Below, in pieces: positions 1 to 8,428 of a stretch of DNA of 64,000 nt; within the stretch, counting starts at the first letter, position 1, and the number at the start of each line of letters is the position of its first letter. The position numbers and the translations under genes are program-made. Source of the stretch: Bacteroidales bacterium. Lineage in GTDB: Bacteria; Bacteroidota; Bacteroidia; Bacteroidales; Muribaculaceae. The stretch lies in assembly GCA_900766975.1 (NCBI GenBank), contig CAAFXO010000032.1, positions 40,633-104,632 of the forward strand, in the 5' to 3' direction. The notes under the pieces are model-generated. The model had not been told where the DNA came from. It ran no database searches and was given only the letters and a program-made list of their open reading frames with translations.

Positions 1-138
1 GGCGGTCGCCATCGCTCGGTGTATTGTGCGGAAAACAGCGCCCGCGTTCTGGCTCAACGTTTTCCGGATGCCATCTTCGAGATAATTCATCGTGAGCAGG
101 ATATCCGCGAGACTCTCAATGAGAGTGTAAATTCTTAA
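1..138 (+). CDS. C-terminal end of RapZ-C-domain protein (likely phosphotransferase fusion), partial
   Basis: The window opens inside a reading frame that runs from base 1 to a TAA at 136-138 and encodes 45 residues. They begin GGRHRSVYCAE, which closely matches the signature of the RapZ (YvcJ) C-terminal domain (CTGG.HRSV..AE). In Bacteroidetes this domain is often the C-terminal half of an aminoglycoside-phosphotransferase-like sugar kinase encoded just upstream of a MurU-like nucleotidyltransferase; that pairing is seen here with a 53-nt gap. The N-terminal kinase part lies outside the window, so the fusion is inferred from family knowledge and not seen. No terminator separates it from the next gene, so the two probably form one transcript. 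Confidence 0.7.
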   Translation, partial: GGRHRSVYCAENSARVLAQRFPDAIFEIIHREQDIRETLNESVNS

Positions 139-191
139 TTTAGGTAAGACTCTTTAAATATATAGGAGTTCTCTTAATGAATTGAAGTAGT

Positions 192-935
192 ATGAAGGCT
201 ATGATTCTGGCTGCAGGGCTTGGCACTCGCCTGAAACCCTGGACTCTCTCTCATCCCAAGGCTTTGGTGCCGGTGGCAGGTGTGCCGATGTTGGAACGTG
301 TCGTCTGCCGTTTGATCGATTTCGGTTTCGATGATATCACGGTGAATGTGCATCATTTCTCTGATCAGATCGTCGATTTTCTTGCTGAAAAATCTTTCGA
401 TGCTCATATTTCGATTAGCGACGAGAGTGACTTGCTCCTCGACACGGGAGGTTCGCTATTGAAGGCTGCCCCCACCATTTTTGCCGATGATGCACCCTGT
501 CTTATTCACAATGTGGATATTCTGAGCGATGCGCCCCTCGACCGGTTGTTGCAACGCCACCTTGAGTCGGGGCGTGACATCTCGTTGGTATGCAGCCCAC
601 GCGATTCGTCTCGCCGCCTTATCTTCGATGAGTCGGGACGGTTGGCCGGCTGGCATAATCTGAATAGTGATGAGTATCGACCTGCCGGCTTTACCCCCGC
701 TGATGGTATGCGGGAGGTGGCTTTTAGCGGCATATATTTCGTGGGACGTTCGATCCTGACAACGTTGCAGAGTTACTCCAATCAGGTGGATAGTCCGAAG
801 TTTCCGGTGATGGATTTCTTCCTCTCTTCGCTCGATCGGCTCAACATCGGCGTGTTATGGCTCGATGACCTCCACCTGATCGACATCGGCAAACCCGACA
901 CGCTCCGTCAAGCCAACGACCTTTTAGAGCAATAG
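192..935 (+). CDS. Nucleotidyltransferase family protein (MurU-like sugar-1-phosphate nucleotidyltransferase)
   Basis: A 247-residue protein with the N-terminal signature of sugar nucleotidyltransferases: LAAGLGTRLKPWT at about residues 7-19 binds the NTP phosphates, and PKALVPVAG supplies the conserved Lys. HNVDIL near residue 107 holds the metal-binding Asp. The short single-domain length fits MurU/RmlA-like enzymes rather than bifunctional GlmU. In Pseudomonas MurU makes UDP-MurNAc from MurNAc-1-phosphate in a peptidoglycan-recycling bypass with the kinase AmgK. The preceding RapZ-C-type gene would be the kinase partner, so a role in cell-wall sugar salvage is a reasonable inference. The actual sugar substrate cannot be read from the sequence. 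It converges on prfA with 32 nt between stops. Confidence 0.75.
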   Translation: MKAMILAAGLGTRLKPWTLSHPKALVPVAGVPMLERVVCRLIDFGFDDITVNVHHFSDQIVDFLAEKSFDAHISISDESDLLLDTGGSLLKAAPTIFADDAPCLIHNVDILSDAPLDRLLQRHLESGRDISLVCSPRDSSRRLIFDESGRLAGWHNLNSDEYRPAGFTPADGMREVAFSGIYFVGRSILTTLQSYSNQVDSPKFPVMDFFLSSLDRLNIGVLWLDDLHLIDIGKPDTLRQANDLLEQ

Positions 936-967
936 GATCATCGTTATAATCAATCAGTTGCGAGCGA

Positions 968-2077
968 TTAGAGTTCAGCTGCTTTCAGTTTTTCGGCATT
1001 TTCCGCCACGATGAGACGGTCGATACATTCCTGGATGTCGCCATCCATGAAGGCGGCAAGATTGTAGACGGTGTAGTTGATGCGATGGTCGGTGATGCGC
1101 CCCTGGGGATAGTTGTAGGTGCGGATCTTTGCCGAGCGGTCGCCGGTGCTCACCATGGTCTTACGCTTGGAGGCTATGTCGTCGAGATATTTCTGATGCT
1201 CTTTGTCGTAGATGAAGGTGCGGAGGCGAGAGAGGGCTCGCTCTTTGTTCTTGGGCTGGTCGCGTGTCTCGGTACATTCGATTAGGATCTCTTCCACCTG
1301 CCCGGTGTTGGGATTTTTCCAGTTATATCGCAGGCGAACTCCCGATTCGACTTTGTTGACGTTCTGACCGCCGGCACCTCCCGATCGGAAGGTATCCCAT
1401 TTGATCTCTCCCTCATGGATCTCGACATCAAATTCTTGTGCCTCGGGGAGCACTGCTACGGTTGCCGCCGAGGTGTGAACCCTCCCTTGGGTCTCGGTCG
1501 CCGGCACGCGTTGCACACGATGCACGCCACTCTCATATTTCATCGTGCCATAGACGCCGGCTCCCGTCAGCGTGCACACGATCTCTTTGAATCCTCCGGC
1601 AGCTCCCTCTGAATATGAGGAGACTGCCAACTGCCAACCTTTCGATTCGGCATATTTCTGGTACATCCGGAAGAGGTCACCGGCGAAGAGTGCTGCTTCG
1701 TCGCCACCGGTGCCTCCTCTGATCTCCAAGACTGCATTCTTCGAGTCGTCGGGATCGGCAGGTATCAGAAGCAATTTGATCTGCTCTTCGAGCTTCGGAA
1801 GTCGCTCGGTGCTGGCTTCGATCTCTTCTTTGGCTAGTAGTCGCATCTCTTCATCGCTCTCGCTTGCCAACATCTCTTTCGATTCGGCAAGGTTTTGGAG
1901 TGTATTGACATACTCGTTCTTTACCTTTAAGATCTCTTCCAGATCATGATATTCCTTGGTGAGACGCACATAGCGCGGTTGGTCGCTGATCACCGACGGG
2001 TCAGTGATCAAGGTGGACACCTCTTCAAATCTCGAGTCTAATCCATCAAGACGACTCAGCAACACGTTTTCTGCCAT
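968..2077 (-). CDS. prfA: Peptide chain release factor 1
   Basis: A 369-residue class I release factor. The GGQ peptidyl-tRNA hydrolysis motif lies at residues 236-238 in RSGGAGGQNVNK. The stop-codon-reading tripeptide is PAT (residues 192-194, RVPATETQGRVHTS), the RF1 type that reads UAA and UAG; RF2 would show SPF. The N-terminal 100 residues are charged and helical as expected for domain 1. Length is normal for the family. It is transcribed on the minus strand, divergent from rpsP, with a -7 box about 70 nt upstream. Confidence 0.97.
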   Translation of the reverse strand: MAENVLLSRLDGLDSRFEEVSTLITDPSVISDQPRYVRLTKEYHDLEEILKVKNEYVNTLQNLAESKEMLASESDEEMRLLAKEEIEASTERLPKLEEQIKLLLIPADPDDSKNAVLEIRGGTGGDEAALFAGDLFRMYQKYAESKGWQLAVSSYSEGAAGGFKEIVCTLTGAGVYGTMKYESGVHRVQRVPATETQGRVHTSAATVAVLPEAQEFDVEIHEGEIKWDTFRSGGAGGQNVNKVESGVRLRYNWKNPNTGQVEEILIECTETRDQPKNKERALSRLRTFIYDKEHQKYLDDIASKRKTMVSTGDRSAKIRTYNYPQGRITDHRINYTVYNLAAFMDGDIQECIDRLIVAENAEKLKAAEL

Positions 2078-2148
2078 TTTATTCTATATTATATAATGTG
2101 TGAGGCTCAAAGAACCCCGTTTTTTGACTTTTTTTGCTTTTTATGATG

Positions 2149-2156
2149 CAAAATTA
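2149..2156 (-). promoter_or_regulatory. -7 box for prfA
   Basis: TAATTTTG read on the minus strand matches the Bacteroidetes TAnnTTTG -7 consensus about 72 nt before the prfA start. No convincing TTTG lies 19-21 nt upstream, so the -33 element is weak or absent. It sits back to back with the rpsP promoter. Confidence 0.5.
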
Positions 2157-2175
2157 CGAAATAAAAGTGAATTTC

Positions 2176-2207
2176 TTTGTGTTTTTGCAAAATTAGTCGT
2201 AACTTTG
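2176..2207 (+). promoter_or_regulatory. Promoter for rpsP
   Basis: TTTG at 2176-2179, a 20-nt spacer, and TAACTTTG at 2200-2207 match the Bacteroidetes primary sigma consensus exactly. The expected start of transcription is near 2212-2214, giving a leader of roughly 65-70 nt before the S16 start codon. Confidence 0.8.
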
Positions 2208-2280
2208 TGCCCGTTATGCGCTCTCGGGCGTCTGACATCAAATTTTTTTAACTAACTTATTCAATAAAACCGGCAAGTTT

Positions 2281-2832
2281 ATGGCAACAAAAATTAGATT
2301 ACAGCGTCATGGCCGCAAGGGCTACGCTTTTTATCCTATTGTAGTAGCCGATAGCAGGGCACCACGTGATGGTAGATTTATTGAGAGGATAGGTTCTTAT
2401 AATCCGAACACTAATCCTGCTACAATAAGTTTAGACTTCGACCGTGCTTTGTATTGGGTAGAAGTAGGTGCAATCCCTACTGACACTGTTCGTTCGATCC
2501 TCTCTAAGGAGGGTGTGATGCTCATGAAGCATCTCAACGGCGGTGTGAAGAAAGGTGCTTTCTCTCAAGAAGAGGCTGAACGTCGTTTCAACGCTTGGAA
2601 GGCTGATCGCACCAAGGTTGCAGATGCCGCTAAGGCTAAATCTGAGGCTAAGGCTGCTGAAGAGGCTAAGGCTCGCTTCGAGGCTGAAGCTGAAAAGAAT
2701 CGCCTCAAAGGTGAGGCTGTAGCTAAGAAGAAAGCTGAGTTGATCGCCGCTCAAGAGGCTGCCGCTAAGGCCGCTCAAGAGGCTGAACAAGCTGCTGAAG
2801 CTACTGAAGCTCCCGCTGAGGCCGCTGAGTAA
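2281..2832 (+). CDS. rpsP: 30S ribosomal protein S16 with long C-terminal extension
   Basis: Residues 1-85 are a standard S16: the start MATKIRLQRHGRKG, then AFYPIVVADSRAPRDGRFIERIGSYNP, then VRSILSKEGV. The protein is 183 residues, about twice the 80-90 residues of E. coli S16. The extra ~95 residues are a helical tail very rich in Ala, Glu and Lys (EAKAAEEAKARFEAEAEK), likely a charged coiled helix. Such tails are known for S16 in Bacteroidetes, so this is not a frameshift. Its role is unknown. The gene is monocistronic, with its own promoter and a strong terminator 26 nt after the stop. Confidence 0.96.
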   Translation: MATKIRLQRHGRKGYAFYPIVVADSRAPRDGRFIERIGSYNPNTNPATISLDFDRALYWVEVGAIPTDTVRSILSKEGVMLMKHLNGGVKKGAFSQEEAERRFNAWKADRTKVADAAKAKSEAKAAEEAKARFEAEAEKNRLKGEAVAKKKAELIAAQEAAAKAAQEAEQAAEATEAPAEAAE

Positions 2833-2857
2833 TCAGCACCCATCTCAACGAAAACCC

Positions 2858-2896
2858 AGAGGATGTGTCCCCCAAAGGATCCATCCTCTTTTTTTT
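2858..2896 (+). terminator. Intrinsic terminator after rpsP
   Basis: Inverted repeat AGAGGATG (2858-2865) and CATCCTCT (2882-2889), followed by seven Ts. Confidence 0.85.
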
Positions 2897-2950
2897 ATTG
2901 CCTTCTACCCTATAGAAAGGAAGAGTGTTGTTTTTTGGGGGAATTTCAGA

Positions 2951-3841
2951 TCAGTCGAGGAATTTCGCGGAGAATGTGGCCGGCTCTAATTTGCTTATCG
3001 CCTCTTTCATCAGCTCTATACGGTTTAGGATAAATAAAATATTGTCAAAGGTAAGGGGCATGACATCGGGATGATTCAGCAGTGTAAAGAGCAGCATGGT
3101 GCGATCCATCTCCAATATGCTGTGAGTCACATCCGGATTACTCTCCAAATACATCCTTACAGGCTCTGAGAAATCGTCATTCGCAAAACGAATTCGGAAT
3201 TTATTGCGAAACATCGCCCTGAAGTTTCCCATTTGGCAATTCTTCATCGCTAATTCGTCAAAGAGGGATTTCATCGACCATTCGGCAGTCTCGAGAGTTC
3301 CCAACACTCCGTTTAAAATGCGGGAATATGACTCATATCCGATCCAATCCTCCTTGCACTTATACCTCAAGTCATGCTCCACTTCATGCCAACCCTCCGA
3401 GAATATGGTTCGGATCTGCACTTCGTATGTGCTTCCTATATATTGCGAATACTCCTCGGGTAATTCTGAACGGAAATCCTCGACCATCTCCTTGGGTAGT
3501 TGCAGGGTCAGATTCAGACGTTGCGGACGGAAGGTTATGGCATCCGGCTCATCGACAGACTTCCTGACCAGCCCCTTGCTGCTCAGATATAAGGCTACGA
3601 TATCGACATCATCTTGAAAATAGAGCACTATGCGAAATCCGATGATGTCTTGCATGATCATCTTGCCGGCACGATATGCATCCCTCTTGATACTCATCTT
3701 ATGTTCTATCGAACGTCGTGTCTTGACGCGAGAGAAGAGTCGATACATTATCCCGCTTCCATCCAGTCGGCTACGGAGATCAGACTCAATTCGTTTTTCG
3801 ATATTTTCTAACTTTGTCATATTGCTGTGAGTGTAATACAT
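2951..3841 (-). CDS. RelA/SpoT-domain nucleotidyltransferase-like protein (divergent small alarmone synthetase)
   Basis: A 296-residue protein (289 if the second Met, at 3820, is used) with the fold signatures of a (p)ppGpp synthetase domain: FSRVKTRRSIEHKM (about residues 36-49, ATP-phosphate-binding basic residues), QDIIGFRIVLYF (64-75, conserved Asp/Arg), and YEVQIRTIFSEGWHEVEHDLRYK (139-161), which matches the (E/V)EIQ.RT...W..LEH...YK core of RelQ/RelP. There is no HD hydrolase, TGS or ACT domain. The usual NGY(R/K)S(L/I)H guanine-binding motif is not visible; the equivalent stretch reads FRPQRLNLTLQLP. Its activity is therefore uncertain: it could be a changed-specificity enzyme or a non-catalytic relative. 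It starts 7 nt after the phosphatase/kinase gene, so it is probably the last gene of the partner-switch operon. Confidence 0.75.
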   Translation of the reverse strand: MYYTHSNMTKLENIEKRIESDLRSRLDGSGIMYRLFSRVKTRRSIEHKMSIKRDAYRAGKMIMQDIIGFRIVLYFQDDVDIVALYLSSKGLVRKSVDEPDAITFRPQRLNLTLQLPKEMVEDFRSELPEEYSQYIGSTYEVQIRTIFSEGWHEVEHDLRYKCKEDWIGYESYSRILNGVLGTLETAEWSMKSLFDELAMKNCQMGNFRAMFRNKFRIRFANDDFSEPVRMYLESNPDVTHSILEMDRTMLLFTLLNHPDVMPLTFDNILFILNRIELMKEAISKLEPATFSAKFLD

Positions 3842-3848
3842 AAAATCA

Positions 3849-6215
3849 TCAATCTTCGGCGGGTATATGCAATCTCATCTGAAGTAAATTCATATCATCA
3901 CGATAATGATATTCCACTTGATCCATCAAATTGCGAATCAGGTGTATACCCAAGCCTCCGATAGGACGCTCTTCAAGTGGCAGAGTGATGTCCGGTTCAT
4001 CTACTGTGAGCGGATTGAACGGCGTGCCGAAATCTTTAATTGTAGTTAACAAGATTCTTTCATCCTCGATCCACTCGAGAACGACACTGATCTCTCCTTT
4101 TTCTCCCGGGGGATAGGCATAGTCGATGGCGTTGGCTACAGCCTCTTCGACTGCGAGCTGCAACGATGACATCCGCGTTTTGGGCAAGCGCCAATGCTCA
4201 AATGACTCTCGGATGAAGTCCGGCAACTTCTCTATCTGCCCCGGTTCGTTATACAATGTTAAATCTTGATGTTCCCAAAATTTAAGTTCCCCTCTTGTGT
4301 CCAAATATTTGAGACAGAACATAGTTAAATCATCACTTTGAGAAGTATCTGCTGCGAAACCAACAACCTCTTTATCCATCATCTCAACCAGCTCTCGGGG
4401 GGATAGTCCATAATTCTTGTTCAAGGCATCTATCATCCTGTAATCGTCAAACATCTCATGTCTGCTGTTCTCAGCCTCAGTAACTCCATCGGTATATAGG
4501 AAGAGAGCGCTATTATAAGATGTATATTCTCTTTGCTCGGCAAATTGGAAATCGGCATCAATACCAATCGGAATATTGGCCTTAACCTTCTGAAAACGAC
4601 AGTAACCATCCGGAGTCATCACTATCGGAGGATTATGACCGGCATTGCAATAATACAAAATATCAAATTTAAGATCAAACATGCCGACATACATAGTGAC
4701 AAACATATTTTCGTCATTATTTTCAGAAATTGCTTTATTAAGCATAGTCACTATCTGCTCCGGAGAATTGGCATCTTTGGCGACAATTCGGAATAGAGTT
4801 CTGACGATAGCCATCATAAGAGCGGCCGGAGCCCCCTTGCCCGACACGTCGCCGATGGCAAAGAATAGTCTATCGTTAGACACCAGATAATCGAAGAAAT
4901 CACCACCCACCTCGCGTGCAGGACGTAGCATACCGTATGCCTCTACTTTTTCGCAAGCTGGATAAGGAGGAAACTCCCGTGGTATAAGTGAACTCTGTAT
5001 GCGACGAGCTATGTTCAGTTCACTCTCGATACGCTCCTTGGCTTTAGTCGTGATGGTAAGCTGCTCGATATATTTCTTGAGCGAAGATTGCATAAAGAGG
5101 AATGCATCGCGAAGCTTTTCGGCTTCATATCCGCGATCGACTGTGGGAAGCACCGCATCAAAATTGCCATTAGCTATGTGATATGCTACGCCGGTGAGTT
5201 GATGTATCGGTCGAGTGATCCTTACCACAAATAGTCTGGTAAATACCACCATCAGTATCATGCCTGCGAGCAATATGAGAAGAACAGTCAATGCCATCGA
5301 CCCCAATTCGCTCATGATCGACTTATAGGGCGTAACGCTAACTGCTGTCCAGTCATATTTTTGCATCTTGGTGTAGCAAATCAGATAGTCTTCACCTTGG
5401 TATTCAAAGTGCTTATAGCCTCGGTCTGAAGTGAGCATCTCGCGTCCTATGTCGCCCAATTCCGGACATCCCAACTCTGAAGCACGATCGTAAATGCTCT
5501 TGTTGATAATATTCTCCTTTTCTGTATGGGTTAAGAATTTTCCCTCTCTATCTACGATGAATGAAAAACTGTCATTATAGGGACGGAGCAAATCTACCTC
5601 TTGGGTTAACTCGTCGAGTGATACATCTGCCGTGACTACCCCTATGGTATGATCCGACCGGTCATGAATAGGTAGTGAATATGTTATCATCAATGTCTCG
5701 CCCCCTCCGGTGTCGAAATATGGATTGGACCATATCCCCTGATTCAGGCGAATGCACTTGGCATACCAATCCATCTTAAGGTAATCGTAAGAGTCAGATC
5801 CCAAATGGCGCATTTTTATGTTGCCGGCTGTATCTACCGATGCATATTCCATAAAATAGCGTCCCCGCTTGGCATAGAAATCGGGCTCAAAGGCTACACT
5901 TCCTCCCATCACGATGGTATCAAGCTTTACCATCCGGCTGACTATCTTCATCATCGAGTCGGGCCGATGCAAGTCTCTTACCACATTCGATCGTGTGAGC
6001 GCCACAACATTCTCTACTTCCGAGAGATCCTCCTCGATCCCTTGCAGAAGATTTTCCATTAAGACTGTCGTGTAGCGCACGGCTTGTCGCTCTTCACGTT
6101 GTCGACTGTAGGTGTGAAACACTATAGCTATACTTCCGAAGATGACTATCGTCAACGTCAGAATGTAGATATATAGTCGTGTGCCTATCTTGATATCCCT
6201 TATCCTTATGCCCAT
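3849..6215 (-). CDS. Membrane sensor with SpoIIE-type PP2C phosphatase and anti-sigma-like HATPase kinase domain
   Basis: A 788-residue protein. Order: TM1 (about 16-36), extracytoplasmic Cache-type sensor (about 40-300), TM2 (about 308-330), HAMP (331-383), a linker helix, a SpoIIE/RsbU PP2C phosphatase (about 425-640), and a C-terminal RsbW-like HATPase domain (655-788). Metal-binding acidic residues are seen in EVGGDFFDY (D439), GDVSGKG (D456), TDGVTEAEN (D576) and SDDLTMF (D628/D629). The ATPase keeps the N-box (EEAVANAIDYA, N695), DFGTPF (D728) and the glycine lid GGLGIHL. Phosphatase and kinase would act in opposite directions on the STAS protein encoded 29 nt upstream. Having both on one transmembrane sensor lets one ligand signal set the phosphorylation state. 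The target downstream of the switch is not evident here. Confidence 0.88.
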   Translation of the reverse strand: MGIRIRDIKIGTRLYIYILTLTIVIFGSIAIVFHTYSRQREERQAVRYTTVLMENLLQGIEEDLSEVENVVALTRSNVVRDLHRPDSMMKIVSRMVKLDTIVMGGSVAFEPDFYAKRGRYFMEYASVDTAGNIKMRHLGSDSYDYLKMDWYAKCIRLNQGIWSNPYFDTGGGETLMITYSLPIHDRSDHTIGVVTADVSLDELTQEVDLLRPYNDSFSFIVDREGKFLTHTEKENIINKSIYDRASELGCPELGDIGREMLTSDRGYKHFEYQGEDYLICYTKMQKYDWTAVSVTPYKSIMSELGSMALTVLLILLAGMILMVVFTRLFVVRITRPIHQLTGVAYHIANGNFDAVLPTVDRGYEAEKLRDAFLFMQSSLKKYIEQLTITTKAKERIESELNIARRIQSSLIPREFPPYPACEKVEAYGMLRPAREVGGDFFDYLVSNDRLFFAIGDVSGKGAPAALMMAIVRTLFRIVAKDANSPEQIVTMLNKAISENNDENMFVTMYVGMFDLKFDILYYCNAGHNPPIVMTPDGYCRFQKVKANIPIGIDADFQFAEQREYTSYNSALFLYTDGVTEAENSRHEMFDDYRMIDALNKNYGLSPRELVEMMDKEVVGFAADTSQSDDLTMFCLKYLDTRGELKFWEHQDLTLYNEPGQIEKLPDFIRESFEHWRLPKTRMSSLQLAVEEAVANAIDYAYPPGEKGEISVVLEWIEDERILLTTIKDFGTPFNPLTVDEPDITLPLEERPIGGLGIHLIRNLMDQVEYHYRDDMNLLQMRLHIPAED

Positions 6216-6244
6216 TCTATCTCTGTTTAGAACAGATATCAGTT

Positions 6245-6550
6245 TCAGTCTTTGATATCAAATAATGCGATGAAACCGGTGATAGTAAATATCTTACGCA
6301 ATTCACTCGAGAGATGTCGAATTTCGAGTCTTCCACCCTTGCTCTCCACTGCCTTGCGAAGTGTCAGCAATCTTCTCAGCCCCGAACTGCTGATATACTC
6401 TAATGCTGCAAAATCCAAGATTATCTTCTTGTCAGCATTCTCCAACAATGGTGCCATCTCTTTCTCGAACTCTATGGCACTTGGGGTATCCAAACGACCG
6501 GAGAGTACTCCGGTCAGTACGTCATCTGCTTTTTGAATTGTCAGTATCAT
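6245..6550 (-). CDS. STAS-domain anti-sigma factor antagonist
   Basis: A 101-residue single STAS domain of the SpoIIAA/RsbV type. ILDFAALEYISSSGLRRLL (residues 44-62) contains the conserved SSG where the antagonist is phosphorylated, probably Ser56. The family cycles between a phosphorylated form (made by an RsbW-like kinase) and a free form (made by a SpoIIE/RsbU phosphatase) that binds its partner. Both enzymes are present in the single protein encoded just downstream. No sigma-B-like sigma factor is encoded nearby, so the output partner is unknown. It lies 67 nt after the SLC13 gene on the same strand. Confidence 0.9.
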   Translation of the reverse strand: MILTIQKADDVLTGVLSGRLDTPSAIEFEKEMAPLLENADKKIILDFAALEYISSSGLRRLLTLRKAVESKGGRLEIRHLSSELRKIFTITGFIALFDIKD

Positions 6551-6617
6551 TTGTTATGTTGTTTTGTCTTTGTTGGTAATATCGTGTTATGAGTATGTCT
6601 GTGCCCTATAAGCTCTG

Positions 6618-8387
6618 TTAGAGAGGGAATAATATTGGCACTATCAAGAGGTTGGCGGCGAGGATGATAATATTCATCACCAAGCCTACTTTGACGAAAT
6701 CACCGAAGCGATAACCGCCGGGACCATATACGAGCATGTGGGTCGGCGAACCGATCGGTGTGGCGAAACTTGAAGAAACGGCTATCATCAATGCTACGGA
6801 GAAGGTAAGGGGGTTGACACCCATCGATATGGCACTTTGATAGGCGATCGGCGCAAAGATTGCTGCCGCTGCCGTATTGCTGATAAATTCTGTCAAGAAT
6901 GTCCCGGCAAAACATATTGCAGCCAATACGAGCATCGGTCGGTCTCCACAGACACTCAACAGCCCGTTGGATAGTGCAGTAGCCACACCGGTCTGTTCAA
7001 GTGCAGTACCTAATGTGATCGATCCGGCGAAGACAACCAAGACACTCCAGTTCACCGACCGCTGTGCCTGCTCCGGACTGCAACATCTGAATAGCAATAT
7101 GGCGAACGCTGCGATAAAACATGCTGATAGCAGCGACATCACGTTCAATGCAGGAAGAAGAACCATCAAGACCATTATGATGCCTGATATGATGGTTTTA
7201 GTGCCGGTCTGCACCACATCTTCCGACTCGGTAAAACTGAGTTTATGTCCGAAAACGTCGTGTCGCAATTTTTCACCCTCCAATAATAGAGTATCACCGG
7301 CTCTGAGTGCTATATTACGTGGACTGTGCGTCAGCCGCTCTCCTTGGCGAGACAAGGCTACGAGTGTGAAATTGTGCTTCTGCTCCAAGCCGCTCTCTGC
7401 TATGGTCTGTCCGATCAATCCACTTGTCTGGGGCACTATAGCTGTATGCAACTTCCGCTTCTTGCTTACCTCATTTACATTATATACATGCTCGGTGGCA
7501 TTGACCAGCCCATGACTTTTCTTAAGATTGAGTATTTCGTTGATGTCGCCCGTAAAAATCAGTCGGTCTCCTCCGATCAGATATTCATCATTTGCCACAG
7601 GGCTCACCACTTCTCCATCAAATCGTACGATTTCTATAAGGTGACCACCGGAGACATTGATAAGGTTGGCTTCTTCTACACTCTTTCCTACGACGGCACA
7701 TTCACTTGGCACGAGCAATTCTACGGTATAATCATGGCTCTGAGCAAATTGATCGTCAGCCGATGTGCGGTCCGGGAGCAACTTGCGCATCGCCAACATC
7801 GAGAGGATTCCCACGGCAAAACAAAAAAGACCGGCCAATGTCGGGGTGAAAATTCCAAGCATTATCCCGGTCTGCTGAGTATAAAAGCCGGATATTATAA
7901 GGTTAGGCGCTGTGCCGATTAGGGTGCATATACCACCCATGCCCGATGCATAACTCAAGGGTATCAGCAGTTTGGAGGGGGATATGTTCAGCTTCTTCGA
8001 CCAGATTTTGACTACATTCAGAAACATTGCCACGACAGTGGTATTATTGAGCAGTGAACTCAATAATCCTACCGGAATCATCAGGCGTGTGATAGCCTTG
8101 GGGTAAGACTTAGGTACTCCCAAGAGGTATTTGACTATCCACTGCAGCACCCCGGATTGGGACAACCCGGCGAGAATGACATAAATTATACCCACCAGCA
8201 CTACGGTTTCAGAGCTAAATCCTGATAATGCATCTTTGGGAGATAAGACGCCCGTGACTAATATCACACCTATGCCACCGGCGTATGCGATATCTGCCGG
8301 GAGCTTGTCAAGCAGTAATAACACGAAGATGGTTAAAACCGTGACAATAGATATCCAAGCATAAATACTTAAACCTAAAAACATCAT
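6618..8387 (-). CDS. SLC13/DASS-family permease with two RCK_C (TrkA-C) domains
   Basis: From the Met at 8387 the protein has 589 residues. It has two hydrophobic halves, each of about five to six TM segments (residues ~1-190 and ~390-589). Between them lie about 200 soluble residues holding two TrkA-C/RCK_C domains (VPSECAVVGKSVEEANL... and VPQTSGLIGQTIAESGLEQKHNF...). LLNNTTVVAMFLNVV and SNTAAAAIFAPIA are the repeated SNT-type substrate motifs of DASS carriers; the first reads NNT. The family moves sulfate, phosphate-like anions or dicarboxylates with sodium; the substrate here is not known. An open frame extends to 8459, but the promoter maps inside that extension, so the start is 8387 or 8384. 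It is the first gene of the putative partner-switch operon. Confidence 0.85.
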   Translation of the reverse strand: MMFLGLSIYAWISIVTVLTIFVLLLLDKLPADIAYAGGIGVILVTGVLSPKDALSGFSSETVVLVGIIYVILAGLSQSGVLQWIVKYLLGVPKSYPKAITRLMIPVGLLSSLLNNTTVVAMFLNVVKIWSKKLNISPSKLLIPLSYASGMGGICTLIGTAPNLIISGFYTQQTGIMLGIFTPTLAGLFCFAVGILSMLAMRKLLPDRTSADDQFAQSHDYTVELLVPSECAVVGKSVEEANLINVSGGHLIEIVRFDGEVVSPVANDEYLIGGDRLIFTGDINEILNLKKSHGLVNATEHVYNVNEVSKKRKLHTAIVPQTSGLIGQTIAESGLEQKHNFTLVALSRQGERLTHSPRNIALRAGDTLLLEGEKLRHDVFGHKLSFTESEDVVQTGTKTIISGIIMVLMVLLPALNVMSLLSACFIAAFAILLFRCCSPEQAQRSVNWSVLVVFAGSITLGTALEQTGVATALSNGLLSVCGDRPMLVLAAICFAGTFLTEFISNTAAAAIFAPIAYQSAISMGVNPLTFSVALMIAVSSSFATPIGSPTHMLVYGPGGYRFGDFVKVGLVMNIIILAANLLIVPILFPL

Positions 8388-8423
8388 AAATCGACAATAA
8401 TATAAATCGACAATAATATAAAT
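8386..8423. repeat. 16-bp tandem repeat in the leader of the SLC13 gene
   Basis: ATAAATCGACAATAAT occurs twice back to back (8386-8401 and 8402-8417), followed by a partial third copy (ATAAAT, 8418-8423). On the minus strand this fills the whole interval between the promoter and the start codon, overlapping the start. It may be an operator, a translational control site, or a slippage-prone leader. Confidence 0.85.
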
Positions 8424-8428
8424 ATTGG

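Noticed and set aside
2536..2832. Frameshift as explanation for the long S16
   Set aside because: The tail continues in frame with consistent codon use and ends in a proper stop and terminator; long S16 tails are known in this phylum.
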